A stretch of DNA of 38,156 nt from Zancudomyces culisetae. Lineage: Eukaryota; Kickxellomycota; Harpellomycetes; Harpellales; Legeriomycetaceae. The DNA lies in the NCBI GenBank assembly GCA_001969505.1, contig LSSK01000887.1, positions 1-38,156 on the forward strand, written 5' to 3'. Position 1 is the stretch's first letter. Each line of letters begins with the position of its first letter. Under the pieces are notes generated by a model. It worked only from the letters and a program-made list of their open reading frames with translations, searched no databases and was not told the origin of the DNA. Below are positions 20,267-31,113 of the stretch, one piece after another. Made by a program: the position numbers and the translations under genes.

Positions 20267-21796
20267 CTTTAATTAATTTTTGTTGGTCGTGCCTTCTGTA
20301 TATATCATAGAAAGCCTTATTGGCAGTTTAGCAATGATTTTAACAATAGAATTGCTTTTGCGCCGGAAAATATCGGGTAGTAGCAGAATGTTCGTTGATA
20401 TATGTTATCTGCGCTGATTCACACTCTTCTTTTTGAATGAAAATACCAAAATTCAACACTTCCTAAGAGTTTCCAAAAGTCTTGGGCGATAAAAAAAGAA
20501 CGAATGAGACGGATAATTTCACTTTTCTTCCTTTTATTTCCCCTGCCTGTTCCGGTATATTCACGAATATATTGTATATGTTCAGAATATTTTATAGTTT
20601 GAAAAAGCGAACTGTTACTAAAGCCTTTCAATTTCTCTTACATAATGCAATTCCAAGAAATGGGGGGGGAAACTTTAACAAAGAAAAAACCTCGAGAATA
20701 AATTTTAGGTGGAAGAAATTATAGAATTTTCATGCGAACTAAAGGACCAAAACCCTCGTTCCTTCCTCTAGAATACTGGCTTGTAAATGTTTAGCTAAAA
20801 TTGTGTTAAGTATTTTCTTCCTCAAAAGCCGGGAATATAAAGCCTGCAATTTTTCACCCAATTAACTCTCAACTTTTAATATCCTCCTATTGGATAGTAC
20901 TTCTAATTTAGGACAATTGTCAAAGCGAATAAGCAAGAATTTATTTATATCATGCCAAGTGAACATTCCAACAAATCAATAAAATTTCTAGCTGCATCAT
21001 TCTACTCATCTGCAATTCTGAGTTGGAGTTCATACATTCTATTTTTTTTTGGCGCAAACAACAAACAAATGCAACCCACTCAAACTCAAGTTAAGTGCAA
21101 AAAAAGCAAAGATCATGTACTGTCTGTGTGACGAAACTTTTTTTTTACTAGGTCTCCCCATTGCCATCAATCTCTGATTCCATTAGATACAAGGCTAAGA
21201 AAGAGAAGCTAGGAGGCTATATCTTTTACATATTACTTCAGATAATATGGTAAACATCCTGAACTACCGTCACTTAGCGTAGAGACGTTGCGTGTAAGTT
21301 TACTCTTTTATAGACCAAAAGTGTTAAATATGACTTCATAGTGGATGTTTCAAAAAAACCATGTTGAGTTACTCATTGGGTTAACACTCGTCTTGTGAGC
21401 AAATATACAATTGAGTATTTAATCCATTGATATGCCTCGATATAACTGTGTACAGAATAAACCTACTTATTCAATTCACAATAATACCTTCTTAATACGT
21501 CTCGCTTTAGAGCTTTAAAAAACAAATAATTTTTAAGGTTTATTACCAGCATATTGCTAGTATAAAAGAAAAAAAATCAACTCCAAAAACTAGTGACACA
21601 TGAATTCGTTGTTATCACAATATTAAAGCATTAGCTAGCTGGTAAAACATCGCCTCGCTATATCATCTACACAATAAACATATTGCCCAGAAGTATTTCC
21701 GTGAGTCATTGAGTACTGCATATCACCATTACATTAATCGGTATATTCTACAGTCACTGAGCTCATTACAAATAGAAAGCAACTATTGTAAAAGGG
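20267..21796. other. Intergenic, 1.5 kb
   Basis: Promoter of the CDC50-family gene on its left side and the 3' flank of the 14-3-3-like gene on its right. A pyrimidine-rich strand and scattered A/T runs; no convincing gene on either strand. Confidence 0.6.
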
Positions 21797-22807
21797 TCAA
21801 GCATTCAGACTACTTTTCATTTTTCTCAAAAAAGTAATTCTAAAACCTGGTTGCTTTGTTTTTATATCACTATACTTTGACGTACACCTATCATTATGGA
21901 CACGCTCATGAATTTCAGTCGCGCTATAAGTACAACCATAGTCTGACTCGTGAATATGTCTGTTAATATCCACCATCTTGACATCATTCACACTAGTCTC
22001 TTGCGCTTTTTGTTGACCTTTATGTTCAAGGCCATTGGTCTGGGCCCAAGTGTAATTACACTCCTTCATTTTGTTTTCAATCAAACCAACATACATATGC
22101 ACAATTTCTGGGTTATCAAGTCTTCCGTTCATATTAGCAATTTCTCGATATATCCTAACCAAACAGCAATTTGCATAAGAGTAGGCAATTTTTGGGTTAT
22201 CAAAGTATTGCAAATAAAAATCGGTTGTGCTCAGCACAAGCCTGAGGTATTGTAAGTCTGTTTTTTTGACATTTGTATCTGTTAGTCCGTTACCAAGCTT
22301 GTACAGCTCAAATGCCTTGGTGACCCAATATTCTTCGTTATTATAAACACGTAATTCTGCCAGATATCTATAGAAGTCACCCTGAATTTTGCAACACATC
22401 ACTTTGGATGCGTAGTCTCCCCTTTCTAGTAGTTTGTTTTTTCCCATTGTATTGATTACACCTATGCTTATGGATGCAATATCCCTTCTCAGTATCTCTA
22501 TTATGTTTAGTGTTTCTTTGAGTAACCATCCGTCTCGTTTGGTATGAGTACCCATATCATTTAATCCGTTGTACATATTGATACTACTTCTTAGCGAAAT
22601 GATGCGTGGTTGGATACACTCAATATTAACATTCTCAAGATCTTCAAGCAACTTCATGCTATAGGTGTTTTTATCTTCGAATCTTTCTGACATCTTCTTG
22701 CTGAGTTTATGAACAATGTATCCTTTAAACATGAACTTGTTTAAATAGGTTTGGTCCCGCGGAAAATCCATCTTGATGATAATCTGTTGTTTGCTGATAT
22801 AAGGCAC
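21797..22807 (-). CDS. Highly diverged 14-3-3-like protein
   Basis: Single exon, 336 residues. The 14-3-3 fold is recognisable from about residue 38 (MSERFEDKNTYSMKLLEDLE, helices A/B) through YASKVMCCKIQGDFYRYLAE at about 130-150, corresponding to SKVFYxKMKGDYxRYLAE. LQYLRLVLSTTDFYLQYFDN corresponds to the helix-G segment LGLALNFSVFYYEI. By eye, Arg-Tyr of the phosphate pocket (human zeta R127/Y128) is kept. The positions of K49 and R56 fall in ISLRSSINMYNG and appear replaced, and N173 is Ser/Thr. A basic C-terminal extension of about 85 residues replaces the short acidic tail. It may be a dimerising regulator with altered or no phosphopeptide binding. Canonical 14-3-3 genes presumably lie elsewhere. 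Confidence 0.8.
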   Translation of the reverse strand: MPYISKQQIIIKMDFPRDQTYLNKFMFKGYIVHKLSKKMSERFEDKNTYSMKLLEDLENVNIECIQPRIISLRSSINMYNGLNDMGTHTKRDGWLLKETLNIIEILRRDIASISIGVINTMGKNKLLERGDYASKVMCCKIQGDFYRYLAELRVYNNEEYWVTKAFELYKLGNGLTDTNVKKTDLQYLRLVLSTTDFYLQYFDNPKIAYSYANCCLVRIYREIANMNGRLDNPEIVHMYVGLIENKMKECNYTWAQTNGLEHKGQQKAQETSVNDVKMVDINRHIHESDYGCTYSATEIHERVHNDRCTSKYSDIKTKQPGFRITFLRKMKSSLNA

Positions 22808-23779
22808 TTGCTAATACCTAACCTTCTATTAAAAGTGTGCGTAAGAGTATTAATGTTGTCGAACAGGAAGAAAAAACGGGGTAGTAATGTTGGTATTAAT
22901 TAAAGTGCGAAATATGGGATGTTTGGTTATATATATATTGGCGTGTTGAACCCGTAAAAACTGGTTATGAGTATTGAATAATAATATTAGTAGTAGTAGT
23001 TTATAAACTACAATAGCAGAAAACAAAAAAAAACAATCATACTATAATCCCAAATGCTCGGGTTCCAATATAGTTATACATATTCATCCTCTCATTTATT
23101 TTTATAAATATATTATACAACCAGCTATTGTCTAAATTAAACTAGCCAGAAGCGCTCTTTATACCATCACTGTGCCTAGTACTCCAGGATAATAATCGTC
23201 TCTTTCATGCAAGTTGTGTAGCATTAGAGGTTATATCAATATTTTTATTTGCTTGTTTAGTTGTGGGTGGTTTGAATATAAAACTGGTCAAGATATCTAA
23301 AAATATTAGATGCTATAAGAAAACGAATCTAAGGTTGTGAAATATTTCAAAGGTATTGTTTCATTACAACGGCTTTTATAATAATAATAATAGCAACAAT
23401 AGCGATAAGAGTAGATTTTTTTTTTTAAAAAAAAAAAGAAACCGAGGTTGCTTGATGATAAAAGAACAGTGATTATAATGATGCCTTATACCGTTTTACA
23501 ATTACCAGCACTTTATACCAGAAAAAGTTGAATGCTGTAATACCAAACAAAAGTACAACTATGTATTTAAGCGGTTCCTTGTATAAGGCATACAGGAAAT
23601 TATCGACATTAATGTACTATTTTTGATTGAACAAATATTTACATTATGGTAAGATAATCCTAAAATTCTAAGGCATAAAAGTATGATACAATATTATCCA
23701 AATGGATGAATAGAATCAATGGCAAAACGACAAAGAGGAAAAGAAATAAAGAGTAAGAAAAAATAAAGATATAGGTAGC
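22808..23779. other. Intergenic, about 1 kb
   Basis: Promoter of the 14-3-3-like gene and 3' flank of the RasGAP gene. It contains T11A11 at 23416-23437, a perfect A/T palindrome. No gene seen. Confidence 0.6.
22928..22938 (-). promoter_or_regulatory. TATA-like element upstream of 14-3-3-like gene
   Basis: TATATATATAT, about 121 bp upstream of the start at 22807 on the minus strand. Suggestive only, because AT dinucleotide runs are common in this DNA. Confidence 0.4.
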
Positions 23780-25139
23780 TTAAAACTTTATCAATTCTAT
23801 AAAGACTTCTGTTTGGTATTTTTCGCTAAGAGTCAAGGGGGGTAGGCCTAATTGGTCAAGGCACTTTTCCATCAAATAGGCGTTTTCAGATTGATTGCTC
23901 CATAGTTCAAAAGATTCTAGGGTCAATTGATGAAATAGAAAGAGTATATTTAGGGGAATTTTTAAGCTCTTTTTGGGATTTGGTTTCTTGCTTACGCTAG
24001 AGGATACATGGGTATTCTCAAAGTACAAAGTGTATATTGGCTGAGTGTTTTTTGTAAGTAGATCCATTGAATCGTCATCCTCAGATACTTTTTCAATAAT
24101 ATACGCAATTAACGTAGAGTTGACTAATGATTGCTGATCATCATGTGCTTTATTTGCCAATTGTTGTATTATTCTTGCAACTTTAGTCACATTTTTACGA
24201 AAGTTGGTGGTAATCACAGAATTTGGAAGAAGTTCTTCAGGAAAGACCAGGTGGGGATTCAAATAGCGCAAAAAGAAAAATCCACCGATTAGAGAATGAA
24301 TGAGTTTCTTATCGCTCTTACCATAACGCTCAACTGCGTATTTTTTTATTGAGGAGCATATTATCTTGATTCCTTTCGGTACCTTGTCCAAAGAGCTGCT
24401 TAGTCTTTTCAGTAAATTGTAAACAATGTTATTTAGCAACTCCTTGCGACTTGCTATTTTAAGCTCCACCTCTTTGATGATATGCCGCTCCATCTCATCC
24501 GGGTCTTTGTGCAATCTAAAGATTCTATCTTTAGCGGTCCTATTGTAGCTCTCTGTAACATATCTTTTCACTTCATCTCTTTCTGTTTCCAGAGAATCAT
24601 CCCCCAAACTCAAAATAGCGTCAAGTGTAGGTTTTAATACAGCTTTTAAGTACTCCAACGATTCTTTGTTTCTAAAATTTTTTTACAGAAGGTTAGGCTG
24701 GTTAACGCTAACAAAGAAAATAAATAAATAAAAACTAAACTAAACTAAACTAAACTAAACAACTTACTTGCAATACATCCTAATTAAATTGGTGGATGGT
24801 GTGTTACCTCGCAGAAACATCGACGGCTCTGTTAAATTCGCAAATTTGTACTTTATGAGTAGCTATTCACGATGAATAACACAATTCAACACGTGGTATA
24901 CTTTAAAAGAAATTCGCAACAATTTAACAATTTCGTGGTAAACCTACCATAATCACTCTTAATATTTTGCTTTCTTCCTCTTGTTCAAACAGGTCTTTTA
25001 ATATGGGAAGTAGAATCGCACCATTGTCGTTAATGCTACTAGACTGCATGAGAGCTGATAAAAATACAGGATCGTTCAAAAAAAGATAGAACATTTTCCC
25101 ATATAAGACTTCTTTACTTTCACCTAGATGATTCTGATC
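23780..25139 (-). CDS. Gap1/IQGAP-type RasGAP, compact; 5' end unresolved
   Basis: Three exons fit: 25139-24948, 24862-24768 and 24671-23780, joined in frame by introns GTAGGT...ATAG (85 nt) and GTAAGT...TTTAG (96 nt). Together they give about 392 residues, but no in-frame ATG opens the first exon (acceptor AACAG), so one or more 5' exons are missing. Order of motifs: LYGKMFYLFLNDPVFLSAL, PSMFLRGNTPSTNLIRMYCK (arginine-finger loop), SSSLDKVPKGIKIICSSIKK, and HSLIGGFFFLRYLNPHLVFP, the GAP signature with a second key Arg. The pattern is that of fission-yeast Gap1 and IQGAP GAP domains (LIGGFFFLRFxNPAI). It would stimulate GTP hydrolysis by Ras or a related GTPase. The protein stops soon after the GAP domain, so it looks shorter than Gap1 (766). 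Confidence 0.85.
24736..24760. repeat. (TAAAC)5 pentanucleotide repeat in RasGAP intron
   Basis: Five perfect TAAAC copies directly after the 5' splice site (GTTTA on the sense strand) of the intron 24672-24767. Confidence 0.95.
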
Positions 25140-28100
25140 CTGTTGTGCATTTAATTTACATTTTTACAAAAAAAAGTAGTTATTTAATAGATGTATTCGA
25201 ATCTTTTATGACAATTCCAGTTATTATATACACTACACATTACTATTACTAAATACATAAACTAAAACGTACATTTTCATTTTTCAGTAAATATTCCATT
25301 TTGTGTTAAATTTGTCAAGAATCTTTTTATTACGGATTTTTCCCTCTCTGTTTCGTATTGTATCTACCGTCTCAATGCGCGAGAACCTTATTGCTATCTT
25401 AGCTGGGTATTGTCAAAGTGGAGTTTTATTCGATAAGTTTAAAAGGGTATAAAAGCTAAATATTTCAACGATATTACTTGGTAAGATTTTCTTTATGATC
25501 ATTGTGTTTCTTTACTCGTGGATTGGCAGTTAAACCAATTTGCATAAATAGTTGAGGATATTTATTTAGGCTCAAAATGTTCATTTTTTTTTTCGGCATT
25601 TGGTATTTTTGTCTATGACAACTTTGATTTATACTCAATAAATTCTCGGCAGATGAGCTGGAAATGAGATAGTAAACAATCATAAGCAATTTGTAATGGG
25701 TATTGTTGTTTATGAGCATCATTTCCACATTTCAAAGTCCGCAAAACAAATACTAGTTGTGAGCTTCTAAAGTGCATTTTTAGTAACAAAAAACATCACT
25801 AAAAATAATAAAAATAGCGCGAACTCGTTTTGATTTATACTTTTGTTTTTTCCCAGCTGTAATTAGGTAAACTATATTCGAAAGCATGAGATCATAGCTG
25901 GATTTGTTGCACGAATAATGGCTGATGCTTCACTTTCAAATCCAATGTTTCACTGCATTGCCAGAGTGTTCATTGTTTCAAAATACTTAAACATAAAGAA
26001 GCCAATAGGAATCAGAGTGAGGTTAAAACGAGACAGAAATTATGGGGCAGATACAAAGTTATCTTTTTGCTTTTCCTTGGATGTGCAAAAGCAGGTGTGT
26101 AGTGCGTTACACCTTTGAGTATTTCTTCTCAAAAGTATATAAAACAAGAAAAAGAGATATGCTTTATACATCAAAGATAAATAACCCACCAAGGAGAGTA
26201 TACGCTATACCAATGTTGAGCCACAAATTTAAAAAAATAGTTTATGAGGTAAGACTTATTAGTGCTGATCCTATTTTTAGAAAGGTTGCCGACGGCAATA
26301 GCAGCAATTGAAAGTGTGGGTCCGTAACTAAAGCTGCAACTATAGCTGCAACTACATGCTTAAGTTATCTGTGCTTGGGTATAGATAACATTTAAATGGT
26401 TTGTTGGACACTATTTTATGGTGGGGTTTTATAATTGCCTGCCTTGTTTGTGCGAATAAAAATGATATTTGCTTATTAATCTACTTTTTGCGGATCATTA
26501 AATGATTAGGAAAAAAAATTATAAGCAAGATAAAGTTACAAAATAAAGTTAGATTGCTATAAACTATCGTTTTTGGCAAGAATTGCTTGCATTTAGTCAA
26601 TTTTATTTATAGAAATTGTTACAAGTACAATCCAAAGCTAAATGCAAGAAGTAAAAATAAGCGGTGAGAAGAATTATTAGTTCATAAAGTGTTATATGAG
26701 CTCTACTTTTATTTTTGTTCATTCACAATAGCACCCATTTTAGTGATTATTCGTACTTTAATTCCATGGGCTATGGACGAACATGAGTCAGAATAAACAT
26801 TGTTTGCACAAACTGTTTTGCCTGTGGCAAATAGTGTCGACATAGCCAACCAGCAGAGGTGTTACTCTTTTGAAAATTTTTGGGAGAGGGAAAGCGAAAA
26901 ATGAAAAGGATGGTTTTTCTAAATATAAAATATGTTCCTTACATTCACTTGTCCTGCTTTTGGTGCGACAGATCATTAATAAATCTAGAGAACAGGGACT
27001 GTTATATATACTCTTGTAACTCTATAATTCGTTCGGATTTTTAAAATTAAATTATGCCATGGTGGTGGATTTGACAAAACATTACAAATGCCCTGCTAAA
27101 GGCGCATAGAGATTTAAAACCGTAAAGTATTAGAGTTATTCTAAAGCAACCAGTACCACAAAAAAGACAAGCTATTCACAAACTGCTTTGAAGTGGTTAG
27201 TAAGTAATGTTTCTAGTTATGGACTAGCTGGTATAAATTCAAATATAATTCTGCACGAGTCAAACAGCTACCCCTTGATTTGGGCAAAAGTATGATGTTT
27301 GGCTTACAAAATACATCTAGATCTATATTTTTGGGAAGAGCATGGTCACGGACTCGTAAAATGCTGTGCAACAACAAACAAATACTAAAATGATATACAG
27401 AACAAACAGTCAAAATGTTTGTGTAGTGATGTAGTTTGAATAGTTTAGAAACAAGCATTGAAATAAATGTTGGGCTTCAAAGAAACCCGAGGAAAAATAC
27501 TGTAATCTGTGAGTAAATGGCGAGGAATGTAGAAACATCATCCAGAAATAACGTAATTCCAAGTATATCTATGTGTTTTGTTTGATTCATAAACTATTAT
27601 TTGGCTCTTTCTAAACGGTTTTTGGTTTATGACGAGAAGAGTTATATTAATATCTGTAATCAGTTTAGTAGCTAGTTAAAGAGAGCTATGACGTTTAGGT
27701 TAACCAAACTCAGATGAAATAGTCTTTTGTTTTTTTTTTCAAAAATCTTTTGTTTATCATCAATCAATCGATTTTTTTGTAAAGATATTTAAACGCAATT
27801 AATTTTAAATAGTATTCCCACTATTTGCATTACAAATGCAGGTCAATCTATATAATTTGCCAAAAAATTCAACGAATTGATAATGTCAATAGTTTAATTC
27901 CAGAGTTCTCCAATGATAAGAGTATAATTAGAGCTCATGAAAAACAGAAGTACACGATCTGCAAAATTAAATAATTAGTGTCTACAAAAACCATCCAACA
28001 ATGTCCTATACTTGAGCAATAAATCCGAAACTCACCGATTAAAAAATGAGGCGAAAGCACAATATTCAATGCGATTAGTGCAAAGTTGCGTTTTAGAGGC

Positions 28101-28692
28101 CCATTGCAAGACAAGCTGTCTTCAATAAAACATAATAAAGAGAGTTATGGTTTAAAATTGGTTGAAGATATGTAACACTAATTAGGCGATAATTTCAAAT
28201 AGCGTGAAATATAACTGAAATATACCGAATTTCACAAGGGAAAGCTAGAAAAAATGTTTCTTAGTGAGTTAGCCAGTTCATTAGTGTTATACCCTGTATT
28301 TTATATAAAGCTTATTAATGAAGTGCGAGTAATAGTAGTAATAACTCTGAAAACGAAAAAAAAATATTTCTAGGTTGTTCGTAATTCTCAACCACTTTGC
28401 TAAGCACATGTCATCATTTCGTTAAACATATCATATCAAATAATTAAACACCCTGTTTACATAATAAAAAATTAGACATAGCTGAGGCGGCTGTGTGTAA
28501 CCTAACTAAGGATATTTATTTATTCAGCATAGTTTGGGCACAACAGATAGCAAAGGATTATACCTTTGATTTCTAGAAAATAAAAGATAGGGGAAGACGG
28601 ATAAACAGAAATCGAAAAGATTTTGTATTTTTTCCTAAAAAGCGAACGGGGAACAAAATAGGGTCTATTGTGTCAGTTAATGCGATATAACG
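25140..28692. other. 3.5-kb gene-poor region
   Basis: The left end must contain the missing 5' exon(s) and promoter of the RasGAP gene. Candidate pieces on the minus strand are an open frame 25412-25287 (containing RIETVDTIRNREGKIRNKK) and one at 25728-25474. The right end holds the RhoGEF promoter. Between them no convincing gene is visible except a possible broken frame at 25918-26311. Confidence 0.55.
25918..26311 (+). pseudogene. Possible broken or frameshifted small gene
   Basis: The frame from ATG 25918 runs 66 codons (MADASLSNPMFHCIARVFIV..., RVRLKRDRNYGADTKLSFCF) to a stop at 26116. The overlapping +1 frame from 26042 continues to 26311 (KVYKTRKRDMLYTSKINNPP, IVYEVRLISADPIFRKVADG). 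Both parts have ordinary, non-repetitive amino acid composition, unlike most spurious frames here. A relic gene with one frameshift, or an unrecognised intron, would explain it. No family recognised. Confidence 0.25.
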
Positions 28693-31113
28693 ATGTATGT
28701 GGCCCAACGATACGGCAAAGAGGACATACATGCAGTCTCAGCGGATAAACATGAGCTGGATGTGCTTTGGTATGGGTTCCAGTCAAAAATTAAGGGTAAT
28801 TCAAGTGAAGAGACTATAAAGATTCACGAAAAAAAGCCAGAGTTGAAAATGTTAATGAAGGCAGCGCCAATGTCAGTCACAACAGTAATGAAACCTGCAA
28901 CGGCGGACATAGAAAACAAGAAAAAAGAGCAGAATAGAAGCAGACTGTTCACAAAAATAAACAATGTTAACGAAAAACTAAATAAAAAAGTAAGGGAAAG
29001 AACAGTTGATAGCGTAAAGGAACTTATAGTTAATGAGGAAAGCCCAAGAGAGCAAAGTGAATGGAATATTGGAGGGGGGCTAGAAAGTATGCCTACGTTG
29101 AGAAGAAGCGGGAAAATAAAGTCAGAAGACATGAAAACAAAACTCAAAGACAAAGTAGATAAAATACACAAGATGAAACATCTGGAGGGTGAGAGTGTAC
29201 CAAAATACCAGTGTAATCAATCGAGTAAAGGGGATTCAATTGGTACAAGCGGTAGTAAGTGCACGTCTAGAAATCTTATGCTGACAAAAGAGGAAATGAC
29301 GTTGATAAAAAGGATGGATAAGGCTGAGGAAAAGCGAAAAAAAGAGTACGAAAAAAGAGGGTATAATCGGTCTAACATGGCGAATACACCAGTAAACCAA
29401 CTAAAATTAACATCCTTATCAATAAAAAAGTCAGCAAACGTTATGGTAACGAATACATTGGGCGTAATAGCAGCCCCTAAAAACATAAAAGCAGAAACCA
29501 GGACAAAAGTGGTTAAGGGCTTTGTTACCGTTAATAACAGAAATAACTTTATGAGAGAGCAACTGAGTGATCGTGCCAAAGTTACCAATACTCGGAGATC
29601 CTTGGTGAAATTGTTGCATGGAAAAAATAAAACAAATATAGATTTGTTGAATTTCGAGGTTGAAAAGTTAAAGAAGATTAAGAAAAAAAACGAAGAGAAG
29701 CTATTGTTATCTGAAGGCGAAACAGTAAATAGTAGTGATGTTCCTGCTTTTTATGAAAAAGATACGAGGGGAAAGGAGGATAATAAAGAAAGTGATTATT
29801 TAAAACCTACAACCAACAGTAGAGAGAGATGCGATGATGCAGAAAAATGCGGTAGAAACAAGGTTGCGCGGTGGAGTAAGGATTTTTATAGAATAATGCA
29901 CGAGATCGGGGGTTACACACCGATAGAACTTGCGCTAGACTCTACAGACCCTGCCGTGCAAAGTAATCAAAGCGAGATATCCACAAAAGACAAAAAAAAG
30001 TACAAATTGTCCACTGCAGGCCCTGAAACCTCGTATCCAGACGGAGAAAAAAGGATTTACTCAATTAACGAATTGATATTGACTGAGAAGCATTTTAGTG
30101 AAAAGATGTACATCACACTGACTCTGTGGAAAAACAACAAATCATTCCAACAAATCGTGCAACAACATTTTCCCACAGATCATAACAATATTCAGTTTGA
30201 AACTTTATTTCATAAAATTCGGGGCCTATACCTACACAGCAAGAAAATGCATCTCGAGATGGATTTGGATATGACCAATACTTATATTCAGGAAAAAGGA
30301 AAAAATACTACGCTAATGATTGGAAACCATTTTAACAGCCAAAAGAGAGACTGGAGAATTTTTGTAGATTATGTCTACAACTACGCCGAAGCGAACAGGA
30401 TAGCACGTGATTTATCCATCAACTCGCTCGCGTTTTTGAAATTCCAGGAGGAATTGGTTCGATCCAAGAAGACCAATCGACTAGGTCTAATAGATATCCT
30501 TATTCAACCCATCCAACGGCTGATAGTATACCCAATGTTATTGCGAAAAATTATTGAATTTACTCCTCGAGATCACCCTGACCACCCCCAGCTACTGATA
30601 GCCCTGGAAACTATGACCAACCTGGCACGTTTGGTTAATGAAGTCAGGAGGGTGCAAGAGGTTCACCTCAAAACAGTCAATGTTTTAAATTCAATTACAT
30701 ACCCCGATGGCAACAGACTTCCTGCTAATCCAAGCCGACATTTGAAGAGCGAGCACTTTACTCGTGAACTAAAGACAAATCTTCAACTACGTCTACTGGT
30801 ATTTGACGACATTTTAGTGATTGCTACCCAATCTGACTCGAGCAGTAGCACCCGCACCGGCACTAGTAATTGGAGTGGCAACGACAACGGCAATGGTAAT
30901 GGTAATGGCAATGGCAATGGCAATGGCGCAAATGATCTTCAGTGGGAATTTTCATGCTTCGATTCCCTTGAGGATTTGCGAATAATCAATAATCCCAACA
31001 ACCTAAATTCGTTCGTTACTGTTCTGGGACTATCGTTTGATCTTGTCATTGTCCTGGTTCACAAAACCACAGATTGTAGAATTTCTTTTATCAACTCTAT
31101 TCTTTATTCATAG
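28693..31113 (+). CDS. RhoGEF (Dbl-homology) protein
   Basis: Single exon, 806 residues. Residues 1-450 are Lys/Glu-rich and mostly disordered with no domain I can name. The DH domain spans about 455-665: the first conserved region is YSINELILTEKHFSEKMYIT, and the third is LIDILIQPIQRLIVYPMLLR, matching the (K/R)xPxQRLxxYPLLL helix of Dbl proteins. A PH-like segment follows (about 680-806: LQLRLLVFDDILVIA, WEFSCFDSLEDLRII), interrupted by a Ser/Thr and Asn-Gly tract. It would exchange GDP for GTP on a Rho-family GTPase (Cdc42, Rho1 or Rac not distinguishable). The start at 28693 is the first ATG of the frame. Confidence 0.88.
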   Translation: MYVAQRYGKEDIHAVSADKHELDVLWYGFQSKIKGNSSEETIKIHEKKPELKMLMKAAPMSVTTVMKPATADIENKKKEQNRSRLFTKINNVNEKLNKKVRERTVDSVKELIVNEESPREQSEWNIGGGLESMPTLRRSGKIKSEDMKTKLKDKVDKIHKMKHLEGESVPKYQCNQSSKGDSIGTSGSKCTSRNLMLTKEEMTLIKRMDKAEEKRKKEYEKRGYNRSNMANTPVNQLKLTSLSIKKSANVMVTNTLGVIAAPKNIKAETRTKVVKGFVTVNNRNNFMREQLSDRAKVTNTRRSLVKLLHGKNKTNIDLLNFEVEKLKKIKKKNEEKLLLSEGETVNSSDVPAFYEKDTRGKEDNKESDYLKPTTNSRERCDDAEKCGRNKVARWSKDFYRIMHEIGGYTPIELALDSTDPAVQSNQSEISTKDKKKYKLSTAGPETSYPDGEKRIYSINELILTEKHFSEKMYITLTLWKNNKSFQQIVQQHFPTDHNNIQFETLFHKIRGLYLHSKKMHLEMDLDMTNTYIQEKGKNTTLMIGNHFNSQKRDWRIFVDYVYNYAEANRIARDLSINSLAFLKFQEELVRSKKTNRLGLIDILIQPIQRLIVYPMLLRKIIEFTPRDHPDHPQLLIALETMTNLARLVNEVRRVQEVHLKTVNVLNSITYPDGNRLPANPSRHLKSEHFTRELKTNLQLRLLVFDDILVIATQSDSSSSTRTGTSNWSGNDNGNGNGNGNGNGNGANDLQWEFSCFDSLEDLRIINNPNNLNSFVTVLGLSFDLVIVLVHKTTDCRISFINSILYS
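30885..30927. repeat. (GGYAAY)n repeat coding Asn-Gly
   Basis: About seven hexamer units (GGCAAT/GGTAAT) inside the PH-like region of the RhoGEF. They encode alternating Gly-Asn and expand a loop between two predicted strands. Confidence 0.92.

Noticed and set aside
27213-27458. 81-codon frame on -
   Set aside because: Short, no motif, no supporting promoter or splice context.
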